Of a stretch of 64,000 bases of DNA, positions 1 to 8,593 are shown piece by piece. The stretch spans positions 1-64,000 of the forward strand of contig DGTC01000039.1 of the NCBI GenBank assembly GCA_002394205.1, written 5' to 3'. The notes under the pieces were generated by a model. That model ran no database searches, had not been told where the DNA came from, and worked only from the letters and a program-made list of their open reading frames with translations. This DNA is from Lachnospira sp. UBA4346. Lineage in GTDB: Bacteria; Bacillota; Clostridia; Lachnospirales; Lachnospiraceae. The stretch's first letter is position 1. Each line of letters starts with the position of its first letter. Position numbers and translations under genes: made by a program.

Positions 1-193
<193 letters not shown>

Positions 194-199
194 AAAAGC

Positions 200-228
200 A
201 TTATAACAATACCATTAGAATAAATCAA
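200..228 (-). promoter_or_regulatory. sigma-A promoter of rpsB
   Basis: The -35 TTGATT (223-228) and -10 TATAAT (200-205) are separated by exactly 17 bases, giving a start near 193. The perfect -10 and ideal spacing make this one of the best promoters in the window. It sits 26 bases past the stop of the last flagellar-operon gene, with no classical terminator in between, so rpsB may receive readthrough as well. Confidence 0.85.
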
Positions 229-253
229 GTACTTTTTGTGTTTTTTATACTAT

Positions 254-748
254 TTAATTTCTTGTAATGACATCAGCTATATTTTCAAAAGTATCTCCAG
301 CTTTTAGCTCATATGTTCCTTCCCACACCTTTGTATCATTGCCTGTTTCTGTCATGTACTGATTAAATCCAATAATATCGGATATAACACCTTTTTCATA
401 AAGAATTTCACTCACTTCAGATAAGTATTGGAAATTCTTAATTTCAACTGTAACTTTGTCGCCAACACTTACTTTCGCTGTTGTCTTAGCCTCTGTTTCT
501 TTTGATTCTTCTTTTGCATCCTCTTCTTTTTTCGTCTCCGCCACCGTTGCAATTGTCGTTGCCTGCTGAGCAGTTGTTGATTCCGCACTTTGTGCCGTTG
601 TATATGCCAATACAGAACTTGTTGTTTTTTCTTCTGTTACGGAGGATGTTTTAACATTTACTCCCTGTACAAATATTGCAATTGCAAATATTATCGTAGA
701 TAATAAAACACCAATCCCAATTCCTCTAAGGTAGAACTTCAGTTTCAT
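254..748 (-). CDS. Short MltG/YceG-like membrane-anchored protein
   Basis: 164 residues. An N-terminal membrane segment (about 8-30) is followed by a Thr/Ala/Glu-rich low-complexity linker (35-92) and a C-terminal domain (about 93-160) with the pattern ISDIIGFNQYM...WEGTYELKAGDTFENIADVI. That pattern resembles the LysM-like N-terminal part of endolytic transglycosylase MltG (YceG). The catalytic region with its Glu is absent, as full MltG is about 340 residues. The ATG at 748 is preferred over an adjacent TTG at 751. It is the last gene of the fla/che operon, 54 bases after the SwrB-like gene. Function is unknown; a wall-binding, non-lytic role is only a guess. A similar short paralogue lies at 47846-48226. 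Confidence 0.7.
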   Translation of the reverse strand: MKLKFYLRGIGIGVLLSTIIFAIAIFVQGVNVKTSSVTEEKTTSSVLAYTTAQSAESTTAQQATTIATVAETKKEEDAKEESKETEAKTTAKVSVGDKVTVEIKNFQYLSEVSEILYEKGVISDIIGFNQYMTETGNDTKVWEGTYELKAGDTFENIADVITRN

Positions 749-801
749 CAAACAAATCTCTCTTTCTTTTCAATGTATTCTAAGATAAGTAAAATAAACT
801 A

Positions 802-1575
802 TCAGTTGTTATACAAACCAATTACTAATCTAACTTCACCGATTCCCATTGATAACTGCTTTGCAATATCTTTTGCATTCATTCCTGATTCATACAACTC
901 TAAGATACGTCTATTTCTCTCATTTTGCATTACCGGATGTTTTGTATTATTTTCCTGTCTTTCTTCCTTTAATACATTCAGCTCATGAGCCTGTCCCTTC
1001 TGCATCTGTGTATCATTTGGTGCCTGTTCTTTCTTTTCCTGATGCTGCTTTGATAAAACTTTTAAACGTTCTTTTGCCTCATCCTGCGAATCGTCTGCAT
1101 GAATATTTTTAGTTTTTTCTGTTATTAAAGTCTGCCTACTCTGTAACTTTTCTTCATTTTTACGAAGTTTTTGAACTTGCTCCTTTGTCTGATTAATGTC
1201 TTTTACCGTGCCTTTTACTTCTTTAGCTTTTTCATTTAACATATCATACAAAAATACAGTTTCATTATGATTGCGACTAATTTCATTCATAATTGTATCT
1301 GCATATTCATTCATTTCAAGAATTTTGGTATTCGAAATTCGATCCAACGATGCTTCTGTACGATCATCAATCCCATGAAGCTGTTCTTCTATAATTTCAT
1401 TAATTTGCGAACGAATTTCTTCTTTTTGTTTTTCGCTAAGTGAAACTGCCTGTTCTGTCTCTTTCGCTAACTCATTTTGACTTGTATGAATATGTTTTTC
1501 ATCATCCTTCACAAAAAAACTGATTCCAATAAAGCCAATACCACATACAAGCATTACAATTATTAACGTAGTCAT
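802..1575 (-). CDS. SwrB-like protein (DUF6115 type): membrane anchor, coiled coil, C-terminal HTH
   Basis: 257 residues with an N-terminal membrane helix (2-22), a long charged coiled coil (about 30-160), a hydrophilic linker and a C-terminal helix-turn-helix-like segment (about 216-257, NRRILELYESGMNAKDIAKQ onward). This matches the DUF6115 layout, a family I recall as being found in clostridial flagellar operons. Position near the end of fla/che, just before rpsB, equals that of Bacillus swrB (ylxL), a single-pass protein that promotes activation of the flagellar export apparatus and sigma-D-dependent motility. SwrB equivalence is inferred from position and architecture, not from clear sequence identity. 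The ATG at 1575 follows GGAGAATAAGAG. Confidence 0.65.
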   Translation of the reverse strand: MTTLIIVMLVCGIGFIGISFFVKDDEKHIHTSQNELAKETEQAVSLSEKQKEEIRSQINEIIEEQLHGIDDRTEASLDRISNTKILEMNEYADTIMNEISRNHNETVFLYDMLNEKAKEVKGTVKDINQTKEQVQKLRKNEEKLQSRQTLITEKTKNIHADDSQDEAKERLKVLSKQHQEKKEQAPNDTQMQKGQAHELNVLKEERQENNTKHPVMQNERNRRILELYESGMNAKDIAKQLSMGIGEVRLVIGLYNN

Positions 1576-1598
1576 CTCTTATTCTCCTATGTCTGTAT

Positions 1599-1916
1599 TT
1601 ATATCTTAATATCAAAATCCGAAAAATTATGTCCCTTTAAGAATACTTTGCCATCACTTATTTTCTTCTTTTTTTCCTGTTTATGACCTGCTTCATCATA
1701 TTCATTATCACTTTTATCTTTTGCATCATATTTACGCTGTTCCTTTTCAATATCTTCTTTGCGAACAACCATCTCTGACTTTTCTTCTATTGTTTTCTCA
1801 ACCTGCGTTGAAATCATCTGCTGTTCAACCGCTGGTCTTTGATCCTGATTCTGTTTGATATGGGACACTTCATTCAACTGTTGAACCATCGCCAAATCAA
1901 TCGGTTTTACTATCAT
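1599..1916 (-). CDS. Small hydrophilic protein of the fla/che operon, unknown
   Basis: About 105 residues, starting MIVKPIDLAMVQQLNEVSHI. The ATG at 1916 sits 7 bases after GGGAGG (1924-1929), which excludes the TTG at 1922. The N-terminal 25 residues look ordered. The rest is rich in Lys, Glu and Asp with no membrane segment and looks disordered, ending in FLKGHNFSDFDIKI. It sits between fapA (33 bases away) and the SwrB-like gene (23 bases away), so it is co-transcribed. I recognise no family. The conserved-looking N-terminus suggests a short docking motif on a disordered chain. Confidence 0.7.
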   Translation of the reverse strand: MIVKPIDLAMVQQLNEVSHIKQNQDQRPAVEQQMISTQVEKTIEEKSEMVVRKEDIEKEQRKYDAKDKSDNEYDEAGHKQEKKKKISDGKVFLKGHNFSDFDIKI

Positions 1917-1949
1917 AAACAAACCTCCCGATAAATAATATTATTTATT

Positions 1950-3557
1950 CTACAATGGTCTTTGTATGATGTCCGAACGGTCTTTTAAAAACTGGCAATG
2001 ACTACTTTTCTTTGATAAAAAGATAAACTGATCTCCAAACACAACTTTCACTCCATTATATATCATATCTGATACTTTAATTCTTGCATTACTATCTTCG
2101 ACTATTTGCTGTTTTAATTCATTATATTCATTTTTCTTATTAATCAATTCCTGTTCGATTAAAAGTAAATTTCTTGTAGTCTTCTGTTGCATTTCAAGTT
2201 TGTCTGCACTCAATCCGCCTTCTGCGTCCTGTTTCATTCTCAATGCAGTTATAATTTGGTTTAACTGTAACTTGTTGCTTCCTAATTTTTCCAATTCTTT
2301 TCTAAGTTCTTCTACGCGTCGTTTTGCAGAAGGATCTACCCCCGCACCTACTACAGTCGTAGTTCCCATTTCATTTCCGATATTTTTAGCAATGACCATT
2401 ACTGAAGATTTCACTTCTCCACCAATAATAAGGCCTTTTTTTCCCCCCGCAGTAATCGTACCTTTTGCAAAAACTTTACTATGAAGAATCGAGTCTGTTT
2501 CAATCTCTCCGCCAGCTTCTACCTGTGCAGCACTCTCAATAAACTTGGTTACAATCTTACCACCGGCTTTTAATACGGCACGATTCATACCCTGAACGCC
2601 TCGATTCAAGGTAATATCACCACCAGCAATCAGTGTTGCACCTTCTACAACACCACTCACTGCAATATCGCCTTTTGCTTCTACTGTAAATCCTGCCAAT
2701 ACATTTCCTTTGATATTCACATTTCCATCATAATGAATATCTCCTGTTGAGTTGTCAACATCCACAATATCCATAACATCCGAAACAAATACCTTTCCCT
2801 GCTCTAATGTTACATGACCATCAACATTCGATATTAATGATAATCCATCTTCAGAAATACTCAAATTCTTACCATGTTTAAAAATAACATGTTTCACATT
2901 GGCAGGGCGAACTGTTCTTCCATATACATCTAAACCTGGTTCACCGCGATCCTCCGGATGCAATACGGCAACCGTCTGTCCTTTGGAAACATGATTAACC
3001 ATCTCTAATGAATGAAAATCAACCGTACCATCTTCGTTCATCTTTGGACGTGGCTTTAATTCTGTGTTGAACTTATACTCAATATAACCATCTGTTCCTT
3101 CTTTAGGCGGCGTTCCTACAGCGACAATATATGTTTTATTATAATTTTTAGATTCAAGAAATTCCTGAATTGCACTTTGCTCAACTCCATTTCTCACTCC
3201 TGCATGTATAATGTCATTTGTTATTTCTGTCATAGACATTTCTCGTGCACCTTCAAACGGAGGATAAAACACAGCTTCCATGCGCATACCGTCAGAAGAT
3301 ATGTAATAAATACCAAATTCATCTACCAATCTCATTTGAGAATCTGATATTTTCATCGTATATCCATCCTCAGTACACTTCTTAAATGCTTCTCCAACCT
3401 TTACGCTGTCAACTTCCGGAATATTTCTTTTTTCAATATAAAACAAAGCATCTTTTAAAGATGCCGGTGTTCCTCCCTGTTTTGCAGAGTATACTGTTAT
3501 ATAAATTCCATCTTCTTTTACAGAAAACTGATAAACCCCATTATCGCCCTTCTTCAT
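1950..3557 (-). CDS. fapA: FapA family protein (DUF342)
   Basis: 535 residues, typical for the DUF342/FapA (flagellar assembly protein A) family. There is an N-terminal variable domain, a central beta-helical region rich in repeated short glycine strands (about 230-400, such as GDIHYDGNVNIKGNVLAGF and AKGDIAVSGVVEGATLIAGG), and a C-terminal coiled coil (about 412-485) with a short beta tail. FapA proteins are implicated in polar localisation of flagellar proteins and FlhF in Vibrio; the mechanism in Firmicutes is unclear. The ATG follows AGGAGG by 5 bases. It is placed between fliA and two small genes, whereas Bacillus has nothing comparable between sigD and swrB. Confidence 0.85.
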   Translation of the reverse strand: MKKGDNGVYQFSVKEDGIYITVYSAKQGGTPASLKDALFYIEKRNIPEVDSVKVGEAFKKCTEDGYTMKISDSQMRLVDEFGIYYISSDGMRMEAVFYPPFEGAREMSMTEITNDIIHAGVRNGVEQSAIQEFLESKNYNKTYIVAVGTPPKEGTDGYIEYKFNTELKPRPKMNEDGTVDFHSLEMVNHVSKGQTVAVLHPEDRGEPGLDVYGRTVRPANVKHVIFKHGKNLSISEDGLSLISNVDGHVTLEQGKVFVSDVMDIVDVDNSTGDIHYDGNVNIKGNVLAGFTVEAKGDIAVSGVVEGATLIAGGDITLNRGVQGMNRAVLKAGGKIVTKFIESAAQVEAGGEIETDSILHSKVFAKGTITAGGKKGLIIGGEVKSSVMVIAKNIGNEMGTTTVVGAGVDPSAKRRVEELRKELEKLGSNKLQLNQIITALRMKQDAEGGLSADKLEMQQKTTRNLLLIEQELINKKNEYNELKQQIVEDSNARIKVSDMIYNGVKVVFGDQFIFLSKKSSHCQFLKDRSDIIQRPL

Positions 3558-3582
3558 ATTGCCTCCTAAACAGATTAATCTA

Positions 3583-4350
3583 TTAACTCTGTGTTAAAAT
3601 CCCCATATAATCTCCCAGCTTCAATTTCATTTTATTTAAAGCTTTTGTATGCAACTGTGACACTCTTGATTCCGAAACCTCTAAAATCAAGCTAATTTCC
3701 TTCAATGTCATTTCTTCATAATAATATAACGTAACTACATTTTTCTCTTTTTCTGTTAAACTGTCTATCGCTGCAACAAGCATCTGTTTTAACTCTTCTT
3801 TCTCAATTGCCTGTTCCGGTTGCATATATGCAGCATTATTAGACGAATCTAACCGTACTTCACTTCCTGCATCCGTATACTCTTCAAGCGATATCAAATT
3901 GGTACTTTTTGTCTGTCCTTGCCAATTATTTAATTCTTCTAATGAAATTTCTAATTCTTCTGCTATCTGCTCATCTGTCGCTACTTTTCCTGTTGCAGCT
4001 TCAATTTTAGACATTGCAGCATCTATCTTCTTCTGCTTTTGTCTTAATGAACGTGGAATCCAATCCATTTTACGTATATGGTCTAAAATCGCACCTCGTA
4101 TACGCAAACTCGCATAAGTCTCAAATTTGATATTTTTATTATAATCAAATTTATCTATCGCATCGATCAAGCCAAATATTCCATATCCAACCAAATCGTC
4201 ATATTCAACATTATACCCCAAGTACATACTAAGACGTCCGGCAACAATCTTCACCAGACTTGCATACTCCATAATTAACTGTTCTCGAATTTTGCCATCT
4301 TTATTTTTCTGATATTCTTCCCAAAGCTTATTTTTCTCGGCTTCATTCAT
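3583..4350 (-). CDS. fliA: RNA polymerase sigma factor for flagellar operons (sigma-D/sigma-28)
   Basis: 255 residues with the full sigma-28 layout: region 2 (about 25-105, including DDLVGYGIFGLIDAIDKFD and the DHIRKMDWIPRSLR segment typical of FliA/WhiG), region 3 (about 110-160) and region 4 (about 195-250, with the HTH LKEISLILEVSESRVSQLHT). It directs polymerase to late flagellar genes such as flagellin, autolysins and chemoreceptors. Its place near the end of the fla/che operon matches Bacillus sigD. In Bacillus, distance from the promoter limits SigD and helps make motility bistable; the hairpin upstream at 5268-5296 could act likewise here. No sigma-28 promoter is evident within the window. 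Confidence 0.95.
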   Translation of the reverse strand: MNEAEKNKLWEEYQKNKDGKIREQLIMEYASLVKIVAGRLSMYLGYNVEYDDLVGYGIFGLIDAIDKFDYNKNIKFETYASLRIRGAILDHIRKMDWIPRSLRQKQKKIDAAMSKIEAATGKVATDEQIAEELEISLEELNNWQGQTKSTNLISLEEYTDAGSEVRLDSSNNAAYMQPEQAIEKEELKQMLVAAIDSLTEKEKNVVTLYYYEEMTLKEISLILEVSESRVSQLHTKALNKMKLKLGDYMGILTQS

Positions 4351-4401
4351 TTACCAATTCTCCCAATTGTAACTTTCAAAGTCTTCTGATTTTTCTATAG
4401 A

Positions 4402-4680
4402 TTATTGCTCAGATTCAGCGTTTTTCTCCACTTCTTCTGAATCTTCGTTTTCTCCATTTTCTCCATTATCTTCGTTCTCATCTGTATTTTTATCTTCGTC
4501 CTTAAAGACTTTATTTAATATGATTCTTAATATAATCCCGACAATATAAAACCCAAACATACTGCAAATTAAAATCCATAAGAAATTAATCAGCGTAAAC
4601 TTCTCCATAATCATAAAAACTGCAACGATAAATCCAGCTAATAATGTAATTAATGCAGGTATGTTTCTAAACTTTCTCAT
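4402..4680 (-). CDS. Small two-pass membrane protein with acidic tail, unknown
   Basis: 92 residues. Two hydrophobic helices (about 8-30 and 33-55) are joined by a tight turn, followed by a basic spacer and an extremely acidic C-terminal tail (about 60-92, mostly Glu, Asp and Asn). It lies between cheD (20 bases downstream of that gene's stop) and fliA. The topology suggests a membrane hairpin with a cytoplasmic acidic tail. I recognise no named family. It has no counterpart between cheD and sigD in Bacillus. Confidence 0.75.
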   Translation of the reverse strand: MRKFRNIPALITLLAGFIVAVFMIMEKFTLINFLWILICSMFGFYIVGIILRIILNKVFKDEDKNTDENEDNGENGENEDSEEVEKNAESEQ

Positions 4681-4700
4681 ATGCCCTCCAAATACCTTTA

Positions 4701-5177
4701 TTATATCGTTTTTGGTGGTTTTCCAACGGCTTTAATTAAATAATCCCCACTCTCAGAATAAAATTCGACTGTTCGTCCATAATTTTTACCACAATCTTCT
4801 GCAAGCAGACGAATATTATATTCTTTTAATTTCTTTTTTGCCGCCAACGCATTTCTTTCTCCAACACGCAACGCTTCATTCGCAGATGACATTGCAAACA
4901 TCTGTGCACCACCTGCAATCTTAGCAACCAAACGTGACTTAACTGCACCTAAAGCCACCATTTGTTGAATCAACTCATCTATCCCAGTATCAGCAAACTT
5001 AGCACGATTCGAATTATTTTTTATCTGTGTGCTATCAGGTAACATACAATGTAATAAACCACTTACTTTTGTTACAGGATCATATAATGCCACACCAACG
5101 CAAGAACCTAATCCCAAAGTTGTCAATGCATCAGGCGCTTTACACGCTTTTAAATCTGCCATGCCTACTTTTATCAT
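4701..5177 (-). CDS. cheD: Chemoreceptor glutamine deamidase CheD
   Basis: About 159 residues from the preferred start MIKVGMADLKACKAPDALTT, the usual CheD N-terminus. CheD deamidates glutamines on chemoreceptors and binds CheC, increasing its phosphatase activity. The catalytic Cys (GLGSC, Cys26), His (LHCMLP, His43) and supporting Thr near residue 20 are all present, as is KIAGGAQMF. ATGs at 5186 and a GTG at 5210 are in frame, but none has a well-spaced ribosome site; I chose the start by family. It is separated from cheC by the longest gap inside the operon, which holds two hairpins. Confidence 0.93.
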   Translation of the reverse strand: MIKVGMADLKACKAPDALTTLGLGSCVGVALYDPVTKVSGLLHCMLPDSTQIKNNSNRAKFADTGIDELIQQMVALGAVKSRLVAKIAGGAQMFAMSSANEALRVGERNALAAKKKLKEYNIRLLAEDCGKNYGRTVEFYSESGDYLIKAVGKPPKTI

Positions 5178-5231
5178 AGTCCCCATAAATAATAACCATT
5201 CCTTAATCACAATTTGTTGTATCTAGGTCCA

Positions 5232-5296
5232 AACGAACTTTCCATTCGTTATCTGTAAAAAGGGTATTGTCAGACGATAAAAAATATCGTCTGACA
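5232..5296 (-). terminator. cheC-cheD intercistronic hairpins (attenuator-like)
   Basis: A perfect 12-bp inverted repeat (5268-5279 with 5285-5296) with a 5-base loop is followed, in the transcribed direction, by CAATACCCTTTTT. A second 6-bp hairpin (5232-5237 with 5245-5250) comes next. The U tract begins several bases after the stem, so this is not a textbook terminator. It could be a leaky terminator or an RNase barrier that sets how much mRNA reaches cheD, fliA and the swrB-like gene. Confidence 0.5.
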
Positions 5297-5352
5297 CATA
5301 CTTTTATTTATCTTCTGTCCTGTGTTACCGCTTCTTTAAGCGAATATAAACA

Positions 5353-5985
5353 TCAACCAACTCCTAATGATGTCAATATTTTATCGTACGAATTCAGCTC
5401 TGGAATTAGCAAGAAATATCCATTAACGAAATCTAATTCTCCAAACTGTGACTGAATCAGCAACAACTTATCGCCATACTTACCAAATTCAGTAGCCGGT
5501 AAACTTAACAACGCACCAATCATATCTATCGTCATTGAAGGAGGTGTTGATATCATCTTCATATTAGTCAACGCCGATATTGCATTTAAATATGAACCAG
5601 ATACAATGTTCCCTATTTCATTTAATGCAGACATCTCCATATCAGATAACTCATGTAAATCCATATCCTCATTTTCTGTAACATCTCTCATCATTAATGT
5701 ATTGACCAAATGTAATGCTGATTTTGTATCAAATACAAATAACATCATTCCATCTATATCGCCTTCCATCCCAAGCAGGATTCCAACAACGGTCTGATCT
5801 TCTGGGCCAATAATTGTTTCAATATCTGTAAATGGTACCAGTGCAACTTTTGGCACAGACATGTCCATCTTTAAATTAAGCATCTTTGACAACGCTGTCA
5901 TCGCATTCCCTGCGCCAATATTTCCAATTTCTTTTAACACGTCATACTGCATGTCATCTAATCCGTCAAGACTTATCTTTGCCAT
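5353..5985 (-). CDS. cheC: CheY-P phosphatase CheC
   Basis: 210 residues, the same size as Bacillus CheC. The duplicated phosphatase motif is intact: KEIGNIGAGNA (Glu19, Asn22) and NEIGNIVSGSY (Glu123, Asn126). CheC removes phosphate from CheY-P and forms a complex with CheD, providing a third adaptation route in Gram-positive chemotaxis. It starts at the ATG 15 bases after the cheW stop, with GAGTGGTG as ribosome site. FliY at 18700 carries the same catalytic module, so the cell has two CheY-P phosphatases of this class. Confidence 0.95.
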   Translation of the reverse strand: MAKISLDGLDDMQYDVLKEIGNIGAGNAMTALSKMLNLKMDMSVPKVALVPFTDIETIIGPEDQTVVGILLGMEGDIDGMMLFVFDTKSALHLVNTLMMRDVTENEDMDLHELSDMEMSALNEIGNIVSGSYLNAISALTNMKMISTPPSMTIDMIGALLSLPATEFGKYGDKLLLIQSQFGELDFVNGYFLLIPELNSYDKILTSLGVG

Positions 5986-5999
5986 AATACACCACTCTC

Positions 6000-6464
6000 T
6001 TAATTCTCTACAATAACACTGACAATATCCAGCAATGAAATTAATTCACCTTTATTTTTGCCAATACCGCTAATATATCCTGCTGCTGCATCGTCATTTG
6101 TTGTCTTTGTGATCTTTTCCGTATTTTCTTCATCTAATGTTACAACTTCTCGAACCTGATCAACAATAACACCAATCGTTGCATTTTCAACCTTAACTAT
6201 AATAATTCTTGTCTTATCAGTAAATTCATCCGGTTCTAATCCTAACTTTTCACGGATACTCATTACCGGTATAATTTCACCACGTAAATTGATGACACCT
6301 TTATAATAAACCTGTGTCTTTGGCACTCTTGTAATTCTCTGACTTCTTACAATATTATCAATGTACTGAATATTAATACCATATTGTTCATTTCCAATTC
6401 TTACAACAATATACTGAATGGATGTACTGCTTTCTTCACTTTCAATCTTTTTAACTTCTTCCAT
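6000..6464 (-). CDS. cheW: Chemotaxis coupling protein CheW
   Basis: 154 residues from the ATG at 6464, which follows GGAGGAG (6474-6480) at a normal distance. A longer in-frame reading up to 6545 only overlaps the end of cheA and lacks a ribosome site. A single CheW domain covers the whole protein, with typical RVPKTQVYYKGVINLRGEII and VDQVREVV motifs. It bridges chemoreceptors to CheA in the signalling array. It begins 16 bases after cheA stops and is followed at 15 bases by cheC. Confidence 0.95.
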   Translation of the reverse strand: MEEVKKIESEESSTSIQYIVVRIGNEQYGINIQYIDNIVRSQRITRVPKTQVYYKGVINLRGEIIPVMSIREKLGLEPDEFTDKTRIIIVKVENATIGVIVDQVREVVTLDEENTEKITKTTNDDAAAGYISGIGKNKGELISLLDIVSVIVEN

Positions 6465-6480
6465 GATTCCATTCTCCTCC

Positions 6481-8592
6481 TTACACAAGTGTATTTGCAT
6501 CAATAATAAGAGCAACTGAACCATCACCAAGGATTGTTGCACCACTAATCATCTTATTGATATTAATGTATTTACCAAGTGACTTAATTACGATTTCCAT
6601 CTGTCCAATCAAACTGTCAACAACAAGACCTGCCTGCTTATCTCCCTTGCTTACGATAACAACTGTAATTGTATCCTGTTCCTTTGCTTCACCTGGAACA
6701 TCTAAAACATCTCTCAATCGAATTAATGGAATTACATTTCCACGAAGATGAATTACTTCCTTTGCATGAACATACTTGATGTCCGTTACAGGAATATCCT
6801 CAATTGTCTGAATTGAACCTAAAGAAATCGCATACTTTTCATCTCCGAGCTTAACCATCAATGCCTGAATAATTGCAAGTGTTAATGGCAAACGAATAAT
6901 AAATGTACTTCCTTCTCCATACTTTGTCTTAACTTCTACGTCACCACCAAGTGCTTCAATCTTAGACTTAACAACATCAAGACCTACACCTCGTCCTGAA
7001 ACATCAGTTACCTTATCGGCTGTAGAGAAGCTAGGCTTGAATAATAAATCAACGATTTCTTTATCGCTCATCATTTCAGCCTGTTCTTCGGTAATTGTAC
7101 CCTTTTCAATTGCCTTATTTTTAACTTTTTCTACATCAATACCATTACCATCATCGCGAACTTCAATAACTACGTTATTACCATCCTGATAAGCATCCAA
7201 GAAAATAGATCCAACTTCACTCTTTCCTCTTTCTCTTCTGACTTCAGCACTTTCCAAACCATGGTCAGCAGAGTTACGAAGTAAATGCATCAAAGGATCA
7301 CCAATCTCATCAATAACAGTTCTATCTAATTCTGTATCCTCACCTGACATATAAAGTTCCATTTTCTTATTTAACTTCTTTGTTAAATCACGAATCATTC
7401 GAGGGAACTTACTTACAACGCTTTCAATTGGCATCATTCGAACTTTCATTACTGATTCATGTAAATTTGTTGTTACTCTTTCAAGATATTCAATCTGTTC
7501 ATTAAAACTCTGATTTAACGTGTTGTTCTCGCCTTCCTCAGAAGCACTTGCAGATACAAGACCATTCTTTGCAATAATCAACTCACTTACTAAATTCATC
7601 AATACATCAAGTTTTTCAATATCTACTCGAACTGTATGTCCTACCGGCTTAGAAGACTTTGCAGGAGTTTTTCCCTTGCTGGCTGTTGCTTTATTCTCTT
7701 TTGCCTTTGCAGGAGCTGCTGTATTTGTCTTTTCAACCTTCGTCTCTTCTTTCTTTAATTCTTCAACAGGTGTTTCTACTTTATATGGAACTGTTAATTC
7801 TTTACCTGTTGCATCTTTAATTTCTGAAACGCTCTTGATATGACCGATAACTGTATCATAGTCTTCGTCAGTTACTACTACAATACTAAAATCAAAATCA
7901 AACTTTTCATCTTCAATATCCTGTACAGAAGGCTGTGATTTAATAACATCACCATGACCCTCAAGATTCTTAAATACTAAAAATGCTCTGGCTGCTTTTA
8001 AGATACAATTCTCATCAACTGTAACCTTAATCATATATGCATGCATATTTTTTGAAAGTGCTTCGTTTACTGCATGCTTTTCAAAATCAGCAAGAACGAT
8101 ATTATTGTACTCAGGTTCTTCATCAGATGGTGCATCTGTTGATGCCGCAGCAACTGATGTTGCCTGCTCTGCCGGTTTTTCTGCCTGCGGTGCTGGTGTG
8201 CCCTGGTTTTCTGAAGCAATAAATGCATTTAATGCCTTAATAATTGGTTCATTGTCATCTGTACCTTCGTCCTGTGACTCCTGAATATTAGATACATATG
8301 TTTCAAGCGCATCTAAACACTGAAATAATACATCCACTAATTCAGAATTAACTTTCATATTTCCGTTACGAACTTCTGAGAATACATTTTCCATATCATG
8401 TGTCAAATTCTGCATTCTCTTATATCCCATAGTACCTGCCATACCTTTTAAAGAATGTGCAGCACGGAAGATTTCATTAATTGTATCACTATTTTCAGGT
8501 TCTTTTTCAAGGATCATTAACTGATCGCTCAAGCTCTGTAAATGTTCATTTGATTCATCGATAAAAATTTCTAAATATTGACTTACATCCAT
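6481..8592 (-). CDS. cheA: Chemotaxis histidine kinase CheA
   Basis: 703 residues with the full five-domain layout: P1 phosphotransfer (1-105, RAAHSLKGMAG with His46), P2 CheY/CheB-docking (about 165-270), a Lys/Ala-rich linker (about 285-320), P3 dimerisation (about 322-385), P4 ATPase (about 390-570, HLLRNSADHGLE, DDGNGID and GRGVGLDVV boxes) and P5 CheW-like (about 572-703). Nothing key is missing. It autophosphorylates in response to receptors and passes phosphate to CheY and CheB. It starts 1 base after the cheB stop, implying translational coupling. Confidence 0.97.
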   Translation of the reverse strand: MDVSQYLEIFIDESNEHLQSLSDQLMILEKEPENSDTINEIFRAAHSLKGMAGTMGYKRMQNLTHDMENVFSEVRNGNMKVNSELVDVLFQCLDALETYVSNIQESQDEGTDDNEPIIKALNAFIASENQGTPAPQAEKPAEQATSVAAASTDAPSDEEPEYNNIVLADFEKHAVNEALSKNMHAYMIKVTVDENCILKAARAFLVFKNLEGHGDVIKSQPSVQDIEDEKFDFDFSIVVVTDEDYDTVIGHIKSVSEIKDATGKELTVPYKVETPVEELKKEETKVEKTNTAAPAKAKENKATASKGKTPAKSSKPVGHTVRVDIEKLDVLMNLVSELIIAKNGLVSASASEEGENNTLNQSFNEQIEYLERVTTNLHESVMKVRMMPIESVVSKFPRMIRDLTKKLNKKMELYMSGEDTELDRTVIDEIGDPLMHLLRNSADHGLESAEVRRERGKSEVGSIFLDAYQDGNNVVIEVRDDGNGIDVEKVKNKAIEKGTITEEQAEMMSDKEIVDLLFKPSFSTADKVTDVSGRGVGLDVVKSKIEALGGDVEVKTKYGEGSTFIIRLPLTLAIIQALMVKLGDEKYAISLGSIQTIEDIPVTDIKYVHAKEVIHLRGNVIPLIRLRDVLDVPGEAKEQDTITVVIVSKGDKQAGLVVDSLIGQMEIVIKSLGKYININKMISGATILGDGSVALIIDANTLV

Positions 8593-8593
8593 A

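Noticed and set aside
5178..5210. Longer CheD starting with GTG at 5210
   Set aside because: No ribosome site precedes it, and the extra residues do not fit the CheD N-terminus.
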